A stretch of 64,000 nt of DNA, from NCBI RefSeq assembly GCF_018139145.2, contig NC_059475.1, positions 18,046,937 to 18,110,936 of the forward strand, written 5' to 3'. This DNA comes from Gymnogyps californianus. Lineage: Eukaryota > Chordata > Aves > Accipitriformes > Cathartidae. The notes beneath the pieces were generated by a model that saw nothing but the letters and a program-made list of their open reading frames with translations, did not search any database and had not been told where the DNA came from. Positions 1-11,504 of this stretch are shown piece by piece (the stretch's first letter is position 1; each line of letters begins with the position of its first letter). A program made the translations under genes and the position numbers.

Positions 1-66
1 TGCAGACAGAATGGGATAGTCAAAGCCTACGGAGCCGGGCTCTTGTCTTCCTATGGGGAGCTCATA
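1..66 (+). CDS. TH: Tyrosine hydroxylase (TH), antepenultimate coding exon, 5' cut by window
   Basis: TH converts tyrosine to L-DOPA, the rate-limiting step of catecholamine synthesis, using iron, tetrahydrobiopterin and oxygen in the cytosol. The window opens inside an exon that reads in frame from base 1 for 22 codons. It includes the block VKAYGAGLLSSYGEL, which is conserved in the C-terminal part of the catalytic domain of aromatic amino acid hydroxylases. The exon ends in phase 0 at a consensus donor (gtaagt at 67). The 171-bp intron that follows ends at 237. The rest of the gene lies upstream of the window. Identification rests on remembered protein similarity to vertebrate TH and on continuity with the next two exons. 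Confidence 0.95.
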
Positions 67-237
67 GTAAGTCCCAGCATAACTTGTCTCTCTGCTCTAG
101 ACCCTATACAGCAAAACCCCTTCTTCCTCTGCACAGCTCCAATGACTTTACCTGATCTGTTCTCCACCTCTGTCTATCACATATGTGCTCTCCGATCCCC
201 TTAATTTCATGCCGGCATTTTTCTGCTGTGTCCATAG

Positions 238-371
238 CACTCCTTGTCAGATGAACCAGAGGTGCGGGACTTTGACCCTGATGCTGCTGCTGTTCAGCCC
301 TACCAGGACCAGAACTACCAGCCTGTATATTTTGTGTCCGAGAGCTTCAGTGACGCCAAAAGTAAACTGAG
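238..371 (+). CDS. TH: TH penultimate coding exon
   Basis: This exon encodes the end of the TH catalytic domain, including [20 protein letters not shown] and the block [14 protein letters not shown], which is near-identical to vertebrate TH. The acceptor is tccatag before 238. The first codon is complete (phase 0), matching the previous donor. The exon ends after two bases of an arginine codon (AG), before gtagga at 372, so it is phase 2. That phase is completed by the first G of the last exon. No break or frameshift is seen. Confidence 0.97.
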
Positions 372-3275
372 GTAGGACTGGGCAGTGAGAGAGACCCAAA
401 CAGAAGGAAATGAAGCTATTGAAACAGGGCTTGACACCATGGCTGCTTTCAGTTCAAGGTCAGAAGTAATCTGGAAACTGTTGTCAGGTCTTTCAAAGTC
501 AAGTGATTCTCCAGTTCCTACAGGGTCCAACTTCCGTCCCTTGGATTTGCCCAAGAGCCCCCCAAAATATGCTGAACTCAAGGGCGTGGGTGTGGAGGAG
601 TGGGATGGAGTGGGAGGCACTCTTGGAGACAAGACTGAGGGAGCGAGAGAAGGGACAAATCTAGCTCGTCTGCCTAGTTCTCATAGGAAGGAGTTACAGA
701 CAAACTCCAGTTCCCAGGGGAGGCCAAGCAACATAACAGAGGGCTGGTGGTCCAGAAATTGGAGACCCAAACTACCCAGCAGGACCCCCTCTGCTTCCTT
801 GCTGCAGAAGGGCCAAGTGATACAGGTCAGGTACTGGCTGTCCTTCACGGGAGCATCTCGCCAGCATGTGTCCTTCTGAAACACGGGCTTCTGCGTCATG
901 TAAAATTTTGCTCTGTGGGTGAAAGTTTTAGGAGAGGGGTGAAGAGCTGCTCAAAACAGTGGCATTCTCTGAATTTAGGGTGCAGAAAGATGTTTGTCTT
1001 TCTGAGCAGCTGCTGGGCAACTTATCCATTTATCATTCAACCAGCAAAAAAACCCCAGGCATTGTTAGTAGCTCGTACACAAACAAAAAAGATGTGGTTG
1101 ACGTGGATAGATTTATCCATAGAAAAAAAGGAACTTTTGCCTCCTAGGCTGGTTAACGTGGGTTAGTGGACCCCAGACAGCATCCCACCAGTGTAGCTGG
1201 GTTTTCCCATCCCATGGGACTGCAAACAGGATGGAGAGGGGCAGCTCTACCCACGGACATCTGTTCAGAAGAGCATTTTCTTGGTCATACCCAGAATTGC
1301 CCACAGGAGGAAAGCTCAGTCCTTTAACATTTGACTGACAGAGGAAAACTGCCTATACCATTTTATCTTAGCTTAGGAAAGGGATAGGATGAGATGAGGT
1401 ATTACACAATGTGCATGACTTTGCAGTTCCTGCAAGTGGGGTATTTCATATAAATAACGTGGAGAGGACTGCTATATTTCAACTTCTGCTTTTATTACCC
1501 TCACTTGCACTGTTCATACAACCTGGAGTCCAGCTGCTCAAAATCAAGCACCTGGGGAGCCCATCCTCTTACACACACTAGGCTGCTTTAAAAAATACCC
1601 AACTGTTGCCTAATGAGTCATTTCCTTGCATTTAAAAAGGAAAAATACACCACATACACAGCTAAGATTAGGCTAGGGGGTTTTGACAGTGACAAGCACT
1701 GTAAATGATCCTCTTCAAAGAGCTCGGAGACCACACAGATGTTACTCTATGCAGCGAAAACATTAAAACATCTATATTTTTTGCATTACTGGCAGCTGCC
1801 ACCATGGACCTGATTATCAGTGTTATCCCTCAAGAAAAGCCTTTTTTCCCAGAAAGAAAACTCTCCACCAGTTTTCTAGAGTGGACACACCCACCCAGTG
1901 CCCTTCCAGGCACCCATGTCAAACTTGTATGCTTCAAAAAGGTGTCAAGTGAACACATCTGTGCTGGAGGGCAAGTTTCTAACCATTAGCAGCTGTGCTA
2001 CAAGTCATCGCTGTGGCTGATAGGATTAATAAGTGAGGTGAACTGGACCTTGCCTGGTAGAACTGAGAAAAGCCACATCTTTTAGGAGGTGAAAAATGTG
2101 AGTATGCAGAAACCCCCTCCGTTTGCACTTGGTTTTGTTTCCCTGCAGCTGCCAGCCTGCGGCTTTGACCATGTTGCCCCTTGGCCCTGTCTGGTGTTTT
2201 CCCCCAAACCCCGGCAATTCAGGACTAGGCTTTCCCGCGGCATGCAGTACCAGCCAGAGGAGCATCTGTCTGAGAAAGGGATGTGCTTCCCTGAGCCCTG
2301 CGCCAGAGCAGACCCACGGTAGCCACAAGAGGGTACCCTAAGCTAAGCAATTCAGGAGTGAAAGAGTGAAGCCTCAGCAGAAGCGAGGAACATGCCTGTT
2401 GCTAGTGCTGTTTGTCCCCCATCTTCCCAGGCCTTTCCAGCATGAGACTGCAGCTATGAGTACCTAAATATAGATTCCCAGCTCCATATTTACACAGCCA
2501 CTAAAGAAAAGAAACCCTATCTTGTCAAATGTACAAAACTTAGTGTTGGAGGTGAACATGAGCAACTTTGGGGAAACCTTACCCTTGATTTGTTTTCACT
2601 TGACCATGTACTTCTCCATTAGAAAGGTAGTAACAAGGTCTTGCTCTTGAGAGGTATCAGGTAATGTCAGGCTCATCACTGAGATCTAGACTCCAGTTGG
2701 CTTTGGGTGCAGTAGTGCAACTTTACTCAAGCACATGGCTCCGGTGATGCTATTCCCATCCTTTTGCCCAGGCCTGAGCCACTGCCTGACAAATCTATCC
2801 TTAATACGGCTTGCAGCTAGTTCTCCCCTCCCCAAGCAGAGATTAGTCAATAAATGAATGTCAGAAAGGATTTAGGAATATAATACTATAATACCATGGG
2901 CTTTCCCTGCAATTAGCTTCTAAATCTCCTTGGCATTTTTGAAAAAGAAAAAAAAGAAATTGAAGTAGAGGATGCCTGGCAATGGCCTCAGAGGTGACCA
3001 GTTCAGTGTACCCTCCAGTTTGATGCAAGCCCATGTGTTCAGCCCACGGAAATCTGCAGTCAAACTCATGGTCTTCCTTGCTGAACAGGAGGGATCTCAA
3101 CTACTGCTATAGCCCTGTGGAGCTGGAAAGGTGGGAAACCAGAGTTTTTGCACTAACCTAGAAACTCTGCCTAAAGGAGGCATTAACCTGTTGTGATCTG
3201 GGTAAATGGTGATGGGTAGGAGGGAGACTCAGGATTCATCTCATGTACCTAGCCCTCTGCACCCTTTCCTTGCAG
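372..3275 (+). other. TH: TH last intron (2.9 kb)
   Basis: The intron is inferred from the donor gtagga at 372 and the acceptor ccttgcag ending at 3275. No coding exon, RNA gene or recognisable repeat was seen inside. Short open frames here have no recognisable similarity and are treated as chance. Confidence 0.9.
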
Positions 3276-3435
3276 GAGGTATGCAGCACACATCAAGCGG
3301 CCCTTCTCAGTGAAATACGAGCCCTACACCCACAGCATCGAGCTCCTGGACAGCCCTCAGATGATCTGTCACTCCCTGGAGAGCGTAAGGGATGAGCTTC
3401 ACTCGCTGATTAATGCGCTCAATGTTATCAGTTAA
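3276..3435 (+). CDS. TH: TH last coding exon, with tetramerisation helix and stop
   Basis: After completing the split arginine codon, the exon encodes 52 residues ([20 protein letters not shown]... ending ALNVIS) and a TAA stop at 3433-3435. The last ~35 residues have leucine or isoleucine at heptad-like spacing ([18 protein letters not shown]). This is the C-terminal coiled coil that in TH joins four subunits into the active tetramer. The three exons in this window together give 119 C-terminal residues of TH. No disruption was seen, so the gene appears functional. The next gene downstream on the same strand is INS, as in other vertebrates. Confidence 0.97.
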
Positions 3436-3835
3436 TACGAGAACTGAGCTCTTTCCTTCCCCTCTTTCCTCGTAGCCCCAAAACCGCCTGCTCTGCCCTC
3501 GCCTAGTTCCCAGCTGATAACTCCTACCTGTCTTCTCCAAATGTTTGCACTGCTGCCTGTCACCATGCGACCCCAACAGCTTTACACTTTTGTATGTAGG
3601 GCCAGCTCAGAGGAGGGCAGAGGGACGGACCCAAGGCCTGCTGGCTTTTTGGGTAGCTTTTCTATTGACTGCTGGAAGAGGCTTAGCACAGACCAAAAGC
3701 ATGGCCAAGCTACAAAGTTGAAGTCAAGAGCTGTGTGCTAGGCTTCTGGGTGCAAGGAAGAAGAGAAAAACTGCTTTATTAAAAAAAAAAAAGAAAGAGA
3801 GAGAGAAAAAAAATCTATTTTTTGCAGTTTGAGAG

Positions 3836-3841
3836 AATAAA
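3836..3841 (+). terminator. TH: Candidate TH polyadenylation signal (AATAAA)
   Basis: This is the first AATAAA after the TH stop, 400 bp downstream of it and just after an A/purine-rich stretch (3780-3813). It would give a 3'UTR of about 420 nt. It is chosen by position only. A downstream GT-rich element is not obvious, so another signal could be used. Confidence 0.5.
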
Positions 3842-4707
3842 TTATTCTGCTTTTTTAGCCCCAAAGCAACTCCTGTAGCAACTTCAGGGGAGACCCTCAG
3901 TCCCCACCATCTCCTGCCTCTTACCGCCTTGTACATTTGGGAAATGCAGAGCTGCTCAAGAAGCTTTTCTGCCTGAACCAACCCTATGAGGTTTGAAATT
4001 TCAGCTCCCAGCCTCCTCTCAGCTTCTAGCACAAGGGGATGCTTAGGCACGAACCCCTGAGCTGCACCACCCCACCAGGCTGCAATAAGCATCGTAGCTT
4101 CCCTGAACCTCTAAATTGACCTAAGCCAGGAGTTGCCTGTCTGGCATAGAGCAGCCCTGATCTACCTGCATCCTCTCCAGCACAAGCACCACAGAGCAAG
4201 CCCTGGCCACCCCAGACCAGACCATGAGCACCCCCTTCAAGCCCTCTTTTAAAAGCTCCCACAGCAGGGAGTGGTCAAGAGCCCAGCTGCCATCCTTCAC
4301 AGCAGATAGCAGTCACAGCTATTGATGTTCCTGTGTGCTGGTGGCCCTGGGCAGCCTCAGCAGCCTCTTGGTGTCCTGAGTTTATTGGTTATTGCAGACT
4401 GAGTGGGGCCACTGGTGTCCTGAGTTTGCCAGTCCTTGGGAGGATTTCACACACTTTCACTTTTCTAGTCTATTACACAGGTGTGGCATCATTTTGTTCT
4501 TAGATATCTCAATATCACTGTCACCTGATGTAACTCAGGTTTGTGACTAATGTTATTGCTGGCCATTTCTGAGGAAAGTAACATATGGTTAGGATGCTCA
4601 AACCCAGCTTCATCCAGCTTTCACTGTAGATATTAATGGCTTGATCTGACCCGAAGCTCTCAGTTTTCCTCCCCCTGCTTTTGCCCTTCTTATCTTCTTG
4701 CAGGCTG

Positions 4708-4785
4708 TCTCATAACTTAGCGGTTTGCTCAGAAGTTTGGCCCAAGGTTATGCAGCTGTGTAGTATCAGAGCTGGGCTTGGGATG
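4708..4785 (+). repeat. MIR-like (CORE-SINE) relic
   Basis: The text tttggcccaaggttatgcag followed by tatcagagctgggcttggga follows the order of the MIR consensus tail (gcccaaggtcacacag, then gtggcagagctgggat). Divergence is high, as expected for a relic predating bird-mammal separation. The match is from memory. Confidence 0.5.
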
Positions 4786-5923
4786 CGTGAAGGCAGCTAA
4801 ACAGCTGTGGGGGACAGTGAAGGGGAGAATTACACATAGTTGTTTGCATGATCAGTTATAACATTTCTGTATAGACTTTTACTATCCTTATCCACTATAT
4901 ACAACTTTTATAATTTCTTCTTTAAAGAGATGCAAGGCTCAGCAGTTAAGTTTTGGCTATTAGGTGTAAGTATCCTCCAATACTGATATATACCATCACT
5001 CTCCAGTGTTACTTCTACTGTGGCTCAGTCATGATAGTTTACAATCCATTACACTTTATCCCATTTCAGACCTTCACATACCCCCAGTTCTCTCAAATTT
5101 TAACTACTTAGCTACTGACAACACTTAGTCTCCCACCTGCTTCAATCCCTCCTTTCTGTTTCCTTTCTTATTCGACCCCCCTCCTAAATTCCTCCTAAAT
5201 TGCTTAAAAGGCCATTACTGAAGTCAGCAGTTCAACACTAGGGCTAGCTGCTTCTCCTCAAGTTATTCCTTCTCGGAGGATTGTCCTGTAAGTGAATAAA
5301 ACTACTGAGTTCATTCAGTTATGGTAATTTTAGAGCACTTTTTCCAAAGCTTCAGCTATGATTTCCCAATCTGGGTGGATCCAGATCTTGAGCTGTAACT
5401 CTCAAGGCTCCCTTAAGAGCTGTAACAATTTTTAATTTGGGGTCTTAAGTTATTACTATTAGATTAAGTAGCTGGAGCAAGCTATGTAGGACTAAGGCAG
5501 GTTAGGTCATAGGTTAGCTATCTAGCATGAAAATCTTATTGCTATCCCCAGTAAAACAGACTAAAATAAAGAAAATAAAGCTCCAAACAGGCAAGATGTA
5601 ACCATGAAGCCTGTATAGTTAATGCACAGCTTACGGCCTTGTTAGTGATAGCAATGCCATGTTACTGGCCTGCAGGTCACTGTTCCTCCTCTCCTTTGGT
5701 AGTCTCCAGCTCCTGGGTTACTGCCCGTGAGTGCAGCAAGGATGCTGCAAACCCTGCAGCAACTCCAGGCTCCTGATCAGGACCAAGCAGGGAGTCTCTG
5801 TGGAGGCATTTGATTTCTGGTCTGGCCTCAAAACTCATAAAGGTCTGAAGGTGGTTGCCTCTAGGTCTCCAAAGCACTTCACAGTCATTATCTGCCTTGT
5901 TAAATGTCTAAAATTAATGCAAT

Positions 5924-6394
5924 TTATAAAAAGACCAAAGCTATTAATATGAAGTGAAAAGCCAAGTTAAAAATCCTTGCAACTGCAGGAGCCCTCAACT
6001 CCTCCGCCTCGCCTCGGAGTTTGCATTGCTGCTCCGTGACTCTGTCAGCTGTTGCTTGTTCAACGAGCTGTAGTAAAATCTGTTGCCCTATGAAAATAGA
6101 AAATAAGCAAAACTCGAAGCATAAACCAGTCCCGTTAGTATGCAAGCATGTAAACAGATCTACTGCAGCTACGCGGGAAGTAAACATCACGCGAGCTGCA
6201 CTCCCTTGCTTCTGAGAGATGAGGTTGCGCTGGGGTGTGCTGTGAGTGCGGGGGCTCAGGCTGAACAGGTGCCAGAGGCTTTTCTCTGGGGCATTTTCTG
6301 TGTCTGTGTTCTTGACAAATTCATGACAGATTCCAGAATATTTTAGCCCCTTAGGGGGACATCTGAGAAACATGAACCCGTTTGTATTTACCAT
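5924..6394 (-). other. Unassigned 156-codon open frame downstream of retroviral pol remnant
   Basis: I do not recognise this protein. It reads on the same strand as the degenerate retrovirus and lies immediately beyond the end of its integrase region, where an env or accessory region and the 3' LTR would be expected. Its C-terminal ~15 residues are strongly hydrophobic (FNLAFHFILIALVFL), preceded by a charged Glu/Arg-rich segment. It could be a decayed env/3' region fragment or a chance frame. No fusion-peptide or CX6CC-like motif was seen. Confidence 0.25.
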
Positions 6395-6639
6395 TGCCCT
6401 TGTCTATTTAATATCTTAGAGGACTTATCCTATTAGTAACATAATAGGTCCCCTTCTATTTTATCTCTAAAGCTTGTTCCTTTTTATCTGATTTCAAATA
6501 CATTACTTGGCCCCTTGTTTCATAAGCCATATATGAACTGGATTCTTCCCTTCTCATTTTACCTATTTTTCTCATGTTGCTTCTTCTACCTGAGCCTTGT
6601 TTTTTTTCTTTATCCTGCCATAATATTTTAGGGTCTTGG

Positions 6640-7315
6640 ACACAGGGCCACCAAGGAATGGGCTATCCAAACAAAATATGGTTGGGTTGTAAACCAGTCC
6701 CTGATCTGTCACTGCTTCTTAAAGCTACTAATATTAATGTTAACTTTTCAGCCCATCATTTTGGATATTGTCCTACAATTTTCTTTAGTCTATTTTTAAT
6801 AGTCTGACTCATTTCTTTCTACCAGTCTGGAGGATTGCAGGTGGTAGGGTATATGCAGTCCTTGCTTAATTCCCAGGTTACTCATTAAGGCTCGAGTTAC
6901 TTCACTTACAACACCCCTCGCTCTTCATCTCATCCTATCTCAGCTGCTGTTCCATACCTATGGACATTTTTCTTTAACAGTATTTTACAGTTCCAGCAGC
7001 TGTATTCCTTTTAGGTGGAAGAGCCTCAGCCCACCCTGGAAAGATATTCATGGTGACAAAGAGATACTGATACCCTTCTTTAGTTTGTGACAGTTTATCT
7101 GGATGATCCCTTTGCAGTATTTGCCAAGGTCCTTGGTTTAGCCAATGCAGTAGAGTTGGCAGCTTTCTTTTACTAGTCCACTTCTGCATCATTGCACACC
7201 TTATGCAGTTTTTATTTATGTCCTCTATTTTTGCTTCATTTAGGGCCAAATATAAATTCTTTGCACTCTTTTCAGAGTACCCTGTACTCCTTTATGTGAC
7301 TTATTATGACAGTCT
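6640..7315 (-). pseudogene. Retroviral integrase remnant
   Basis: The segment starts with an N-terminal zinc-binding H-x3-H segment near 7300. It continues through a CxxC pair (CIRC) about 100 bp further on and the core block from GPWQILQRDH to FPGWAEALPP, then reaches a segment with LGIKQGLHIPYH and a VER motif carrying the catalytic glutamate (codon at 6817-6819). The C-terminal part continues past it to about 6640. Breaks: there is a frameshift between the two zinc half-motifs and one directly after the VER motif. In-frame stops follow near the C-terminal region. Where the family usually has an aspartate in the V-x-V-D block, this copy has asparagine. It is non-functional. Confidence 0.85.
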
Positions 7316-7622
7316 AAGATAACTTGCTGTCATTCAGCCGGCCACAGTATCCATCCCATCTTCCCTTTTAGCTGATTCCTGGTTGGGGCTGCAGTAAGTG
7401 CACTCTGAGTCAATTTATCTACTTGTTCACTAAATTGTTTCTCAGTATTGCTTTCAATCTTCCCATGTACTTTAACATCCTTTACATATATTTTATTCCC
7501 ACTCTCCCTCTAAGCTTGTAAAATAAACCTCCTGTTTTCTTCATGGGTGTCCCATTATGTGCTTGCCATCACCTTTCTCCCTATTATGCATACAGTATTT
7601 TAGTCTATTATCAGCATAGTAG

Positions 7623-8067
7623 CTATCTGTAGAGAGATATTGTGTAGAGGGGTTTGTCTTTTACTGACAGACTGTAAGCACCTTGGCATGATCCTTTCTC
7701 TAGTTTCCCCACTATTTGTTCCCTCATTCCACTAATAGGAGTATCTTGGATTATTTTTCCTCCTTGTTCAAATTTAGCACTCCCATGAGTGCACAATACT
7801 TTCGGTTTATTACCGGTTTCCTTTAAAACGATATCCACATTAATAACCAGTTCTTCTCTTTGTACTTAAGAGCAGAGTATGAGTAGACTGGGGTACAACT
7901 GGACTATCGAGGGGGAAAGCCTCGAAGACCATCACAGCCCAGACTGCCTCTAACCAAGCTTTCTCATGGCCAGGAAAATTTTGGTCCAGCCCCTGGAAAG
8001 GGAAGGACTCATATGCTACGGGTATCCGTTTTTCTTCACTATTTTTCTGTAACAGTACTGCTCCCAC
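7623..8067 (-). pseudogene. Retroviral RT connection / RNase H remnant
   Basis: There are two open segments. The upper one (7840-8067) contains GAVLLQ, typical of the connection domain after the polymerase, and a downstream EKAWLEAVWAV block. The lower one (7623-7838) carries what appears to be the first RNase H active-site block, normally T-D-G-S. Here it reads T-H-G-S, the histidine codon lying at 7785-7787, so the catalytic aspartate is lost. The two segments are separated by an in-frame stop near 7839, which supports an old inactive copy. Confidence 0.75.
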
Positions 8068-8329
8068 AGAATCAGCTCATGTTGAAATTCTTATTATGAA
8101 TAATTTTCCTTTGACTGGGAATTTTAGTGCAGGAGCTTTTTAAGCAGCTTCTTTCACGTTAGATAAAGCATTGTCTTGCTCTTTGCTCCAGCTCCCTTCC
8201 TGATTCTTTTTCTGTCATTTCCATAATTCTCTGCTGGTACTAGCAAAGATGGATATGCTGCCGTAAGATACTAGCACAGTTATAGATATGCTACCATAAG
8301 AAATGAAATTCTCCTAGCACTCTTCAGAG

Positions 8330-8710
8330 TTGGGACTGATTAGTAGGAGTCTTTATTTCACAGAAAGCTTAACCTTTCTAGCATCTATCCATCTTCTTGT
8401 TTCATCAGTTCCAATTCCCAAGCAGTTAACCTGGGTTTGCGTTAATTGTGCCGTATTCAAATTGGTGGTAAATCCCATTTGGTCTATTAATTTTAAAACT
8501 CAGCTACTTCTCTCTTGTACCTCTTCTTCTGTAGCTGCGGTCCCCCAAATATCATCCACATAAGACAATTTCTTTTCTTTGTCCCCCAGATACCATCATT
8601 CAAACAGTTTCCTAACACAAGCGTGTGCAGCAGGGCAGGTGCTCAGCCCTGTGGGATGCAAGTAAAAGTATATTGTTTGTCTCTTAATGTGAAAGCAACT
8701 CTGTAAATTG
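8330..8710 (-). pseudogene. Retroviral reverse transcriptase remnant
   Basis: Minus-strand reading gives VAFTLRDKQYTFTCIPQG (8643-8700), the block before RT motif B'. It is followed by a stop and then a segment with PALLHTLV. After a frame change comes SYVDDIW, whose YVDD codons (8551-8562) are the polymerase catalytic motif. Further down is a stretch resembling the segment after the catalytic motif. The fingers region normally upstream of the IPQG block is not found. The sequence runs directly into gag-like text, suggesting an internal deletion. The YVDD residues are intact, but the frame is broken on both sides. Confidence 0.85.
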
Positions 8711-10305
8711 CTTCTTCCCCTGCATTTTGCCATATGGGAGTTTGCTGTGAATCGTGGGGGTGCGTTTGTGCTGCTAGTTCTCCTAATTCATCTGCTGTCC
8801 AAGGAGCCTGACTCAGCCTTGGGGCTGCCAGGGGCAATGGAGATACCTGTGCTCCATTGGGAGTGGGTGGTTGGTACATGGTATCATGTCCTGCTGACAT
8901 TAGAGCAGCTCCCCATCAGTTCATTAAAGACTCTCCATCTTCCTTAAGCTTATGGACTGATGTTAATGCTGCCAATTGCATCCTTGTCTTACCATTCTGC
9001 TAGGCAATTTGATTAAATGCCCACGATGGCATGATTAAATGTTCATCAAGGAGGTGCCCAACGTGCAATGAATAAAAGCTGGTGGAGCACACGCTCTAAT
9101 CAACTTACAGCTTAATTCCCATTTAATTCATAATTGAAGCAGTTTCTCTAAGTCCTACACTCCACTGTACTGTTGTGCTTTCTTTCAGTGGCTTCATATC
9201 TGCAGCTACCTGCCTTAGCGTCGCTTTTTTCATTTTAACAGCTGCAGCAGTTTGATCTGCTGTACCTGTGTGCCCTGGGACAGCACTTGTAGTCTTTGTG
9301 GGATATGCTGCTGTTCTCAACTTCTCTTTCTTTTCCCATTTGCCCATATCATCCTTGAAATCATCTTCCTCTGACGACTCCCAATCCAGTTCTCTCCACC
9401 ACTTCCTGCAGCTACAGCAGTTATTTTTAATTTTTGCATCCCAATCTGCTTTTGCAAGTGTCTAATTTTAGCTTTGCATTTACTATGATCAGGTCCCTTT
9501 TGAGGTCTCCCTCGCTCCAGGGTGAATCACTGCACTATATATGTTAATCCCTCTCCTTACTTCTGCAGTTTTTCCTTATCTTTTTCTATATTCATCTGAT
9601 TCTCTAATTGCCGTTGCACCTCCTTACTGCCTTTTTGGGCCACTAGATGGTATTCCTTTTCTTAAGACAAACTTACTTCAAGTCACTTGATAGACTCTTT
9701 TAAAACACAATTTTCCCGTTGAAGCAGCTGATATGCTGATGTTGCCTTGGCTCGATCGGCACAGATTATTGCTGCTTCCCATACCAGTCCCACTAATAGA
9801 AGCAGCGTATCCTCGAGTCTCCCTTCATCCACCCTCCCGTATCGGGGAGCATTTGGTCTCTATCACCCATCAGCTTCCTGTGGGCTGGAGAGGCGCCCAC
9901 AGCCCCTGCTGTAATCTCTGATATTGTTGGGACTTCCTGTAGCCCTCCAGTATTCCTGTTTTTAGGCTTTTTCCTGAGTCGTCTTAGATTTTTCCCATGC
10001 TTTCAATTTCATCTTAAGGTATCCCTTAAGTAGTGTGCACAAGGCTGGTCAGATTTGTAGAGCTGCCTTGAACGAGATCGCTCAGAGGAAAAGTTTTGAC
10101 GATCTACCCAGTCACACCCTCCACCAAAAGATGTTATAAATTCCCTTTCCCTGACAGTGGAGCAGATTTGTAGGATTATGTGGCTGCTTAGGTCTAAGCA
10201 TGAGCTCATGTCCTTTGGGTGGGTCATGGGAGCCTTCATGCCATTTCCCCACACCTCATCAAACGTGGCTGCAAGCTCTCTAAAAAGTGACCTGGCGAAA
10301 GCCAA
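8711..10305 (-). pseudogene. Gag-like remnant with possible coiled-coil part
   Basis: Minus-strand fragments include a capsid-like piece (PWTADELGELAAQ, about 8745-8800), a basic/acidic linker piece (9123-9347), and a Glu/Lys/Gln-rich segment near 9600-9760 with coiled-coil character (for example AYQLLQRENCVLKES). An N-terminal piece lies at 10009-10305. These are in gag position relative to pol but are too decayed to assign the family. Stops and frameshifts are frequent. The 10009-10305 piece is the least certain and may be leader sequence. Confidence 0.55.
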
Positions 10306-11504
10306 AGTGACGGGTCAGCCCAGGTTAAACCCTCCCATAGATGGAGCATGGGCTGGCGAGGGAGGAAGAAAGAAAAGCCTTCCTCGGAGCCAGGCCCCAC
10401 TGTACCCTCTGGTATCCGTGTGTCCCAGTGCCTCGCTGAGCGGTCTCTCGCTGTTGTCGCTGCTGCTGCTGTGGGTGGATCTATCTGTCTGTCTCTCTGT
10501 GTAAAGAAATATGAAACAGAATTATTTTTCATTTTGGAATCGTGCTGCTGCTGACATGATATTAAGAATAAAAAAAAATATATTTCTGGTCTAGCATCCT
10601 GAGTTTGGCTCTTGCATCCTTCTGCTGTCCAGATTCAAGTCAGCCGTCTTGCCTGCAGGCTGTATGCAAAATCCGACCTGGGGCCCGTTACGGCAGGAGA
10701 TCTGCAACTTGCGCTCATGCAAAATGTTAACTTGGAGGTGGAAAATGGTCCCTTGTTTGCAGACAAGCTGATCTAAGCCTTTCTTTGCCAGGATATTACC
10801 AATTGCACAATTATGCATGGAACAGTAGTTGGGAGGTCTCTTTTAAATAGTAACATGCCAGGGGGCTTGCCTTCGCTACATGCTTTCTCTCCCAGCATTT
10901 CTCACTATTTCTGTTCAGTTCCAGTAATGCTGGCCATGTAGGAATGCCGGCATATGCACTGTGCCTGGTAACGTAGTCTGGTTTGTGCGTAACCAGGCTA
11001 TGCAACCCCAATCCTAAATGTGTTGAACACCTTTCTAAGAGTAATTAGGGGTGGATCTTGCTTGCTTAAGCATAGAGACTATTTTAGATGACCTAAGGCA
11101 TCTGCTGCATCCATGTGGGAGTGGTGGATGGGATACAGGATGCCCAGGAACTAGAATGCACCCCCGGAGACCAGAAGAGATGCCCAAGGCCATATAAGTG
11201 TTTCCTACTCCAGAGTTATCCTTACGTTTAAGGAAACTAATTCCAGTCACTGCTGCAAACTTGGCTTTTACATGAAAGCCAGACTCTTTCTCTGGTTAAA
11301 TCCCTTCCACAGAATCACGGACGGAGGTGGATCAATGTATTGCTGGCACAGGTCTGGACCATGCATCCAGGCACCCCAGCACTGTCTGAGAGGGAGTTTC
11401 CTCATTTAGGACTTGTAAGGATATCCTGGATCTTCACAGTGCTCATTAAAGTGTTACAGCTGTAATGAATTCATCTTCATTACACGCTTGGGAGGTAGAG
11501 GAGT

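Larger units (their letters stand above)
3842..6559. other. TH-INS spacer, proximal part
   Basis: No gene is recognised. The stretch holds one MIR-like relic (4708-4785) and an unassigned minus-strand open frame (5924-6394) next to the retroviral remnant. The 14-mer ggtgtcctgagttt occurs twice about 40 bp apart near 4370 and 4408. The remainder is AT-rich, unremarkable sequence. Confidence 0.6.
6560..10310 (-). mobile_element. Degenerate endogenous retrovirus (gag-pol remnant)
   Basis: Reading the minus strand from about 10.3 kb down to 6.6 kb gives gag-like, reverse transcriptase, RNase H and integrase segments in the normal retroviral order. They are interrupted by stops and frameshifts. 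The best signals are the RT polymerase motif YVDD (codons at 8551-8562), an LLQ...EK...VWAV RNase H-side block (7840-8067), an integrase H-x3-H zinc half-motif (about 7293-7309) with CxxC (about 7196-7210), and an integrase core block ending WAEA (about 7020-7050). It is not alpharetrovirus-like, and I could not decide between class I and class III. Clear flanking LTRs, a primer binding site and env were not identified, so the boundaries are approximate. The element lies antisense to TH and INS. Confidence 0.85.

Noticed and set aside
10311..10620. Possible 5' LTR or primer binding site of the retroviral remnant
   Set aside because: No matching second copy was found near 4-6.5 kb, and no convincing tRNA-complementary site could be identified by eye.
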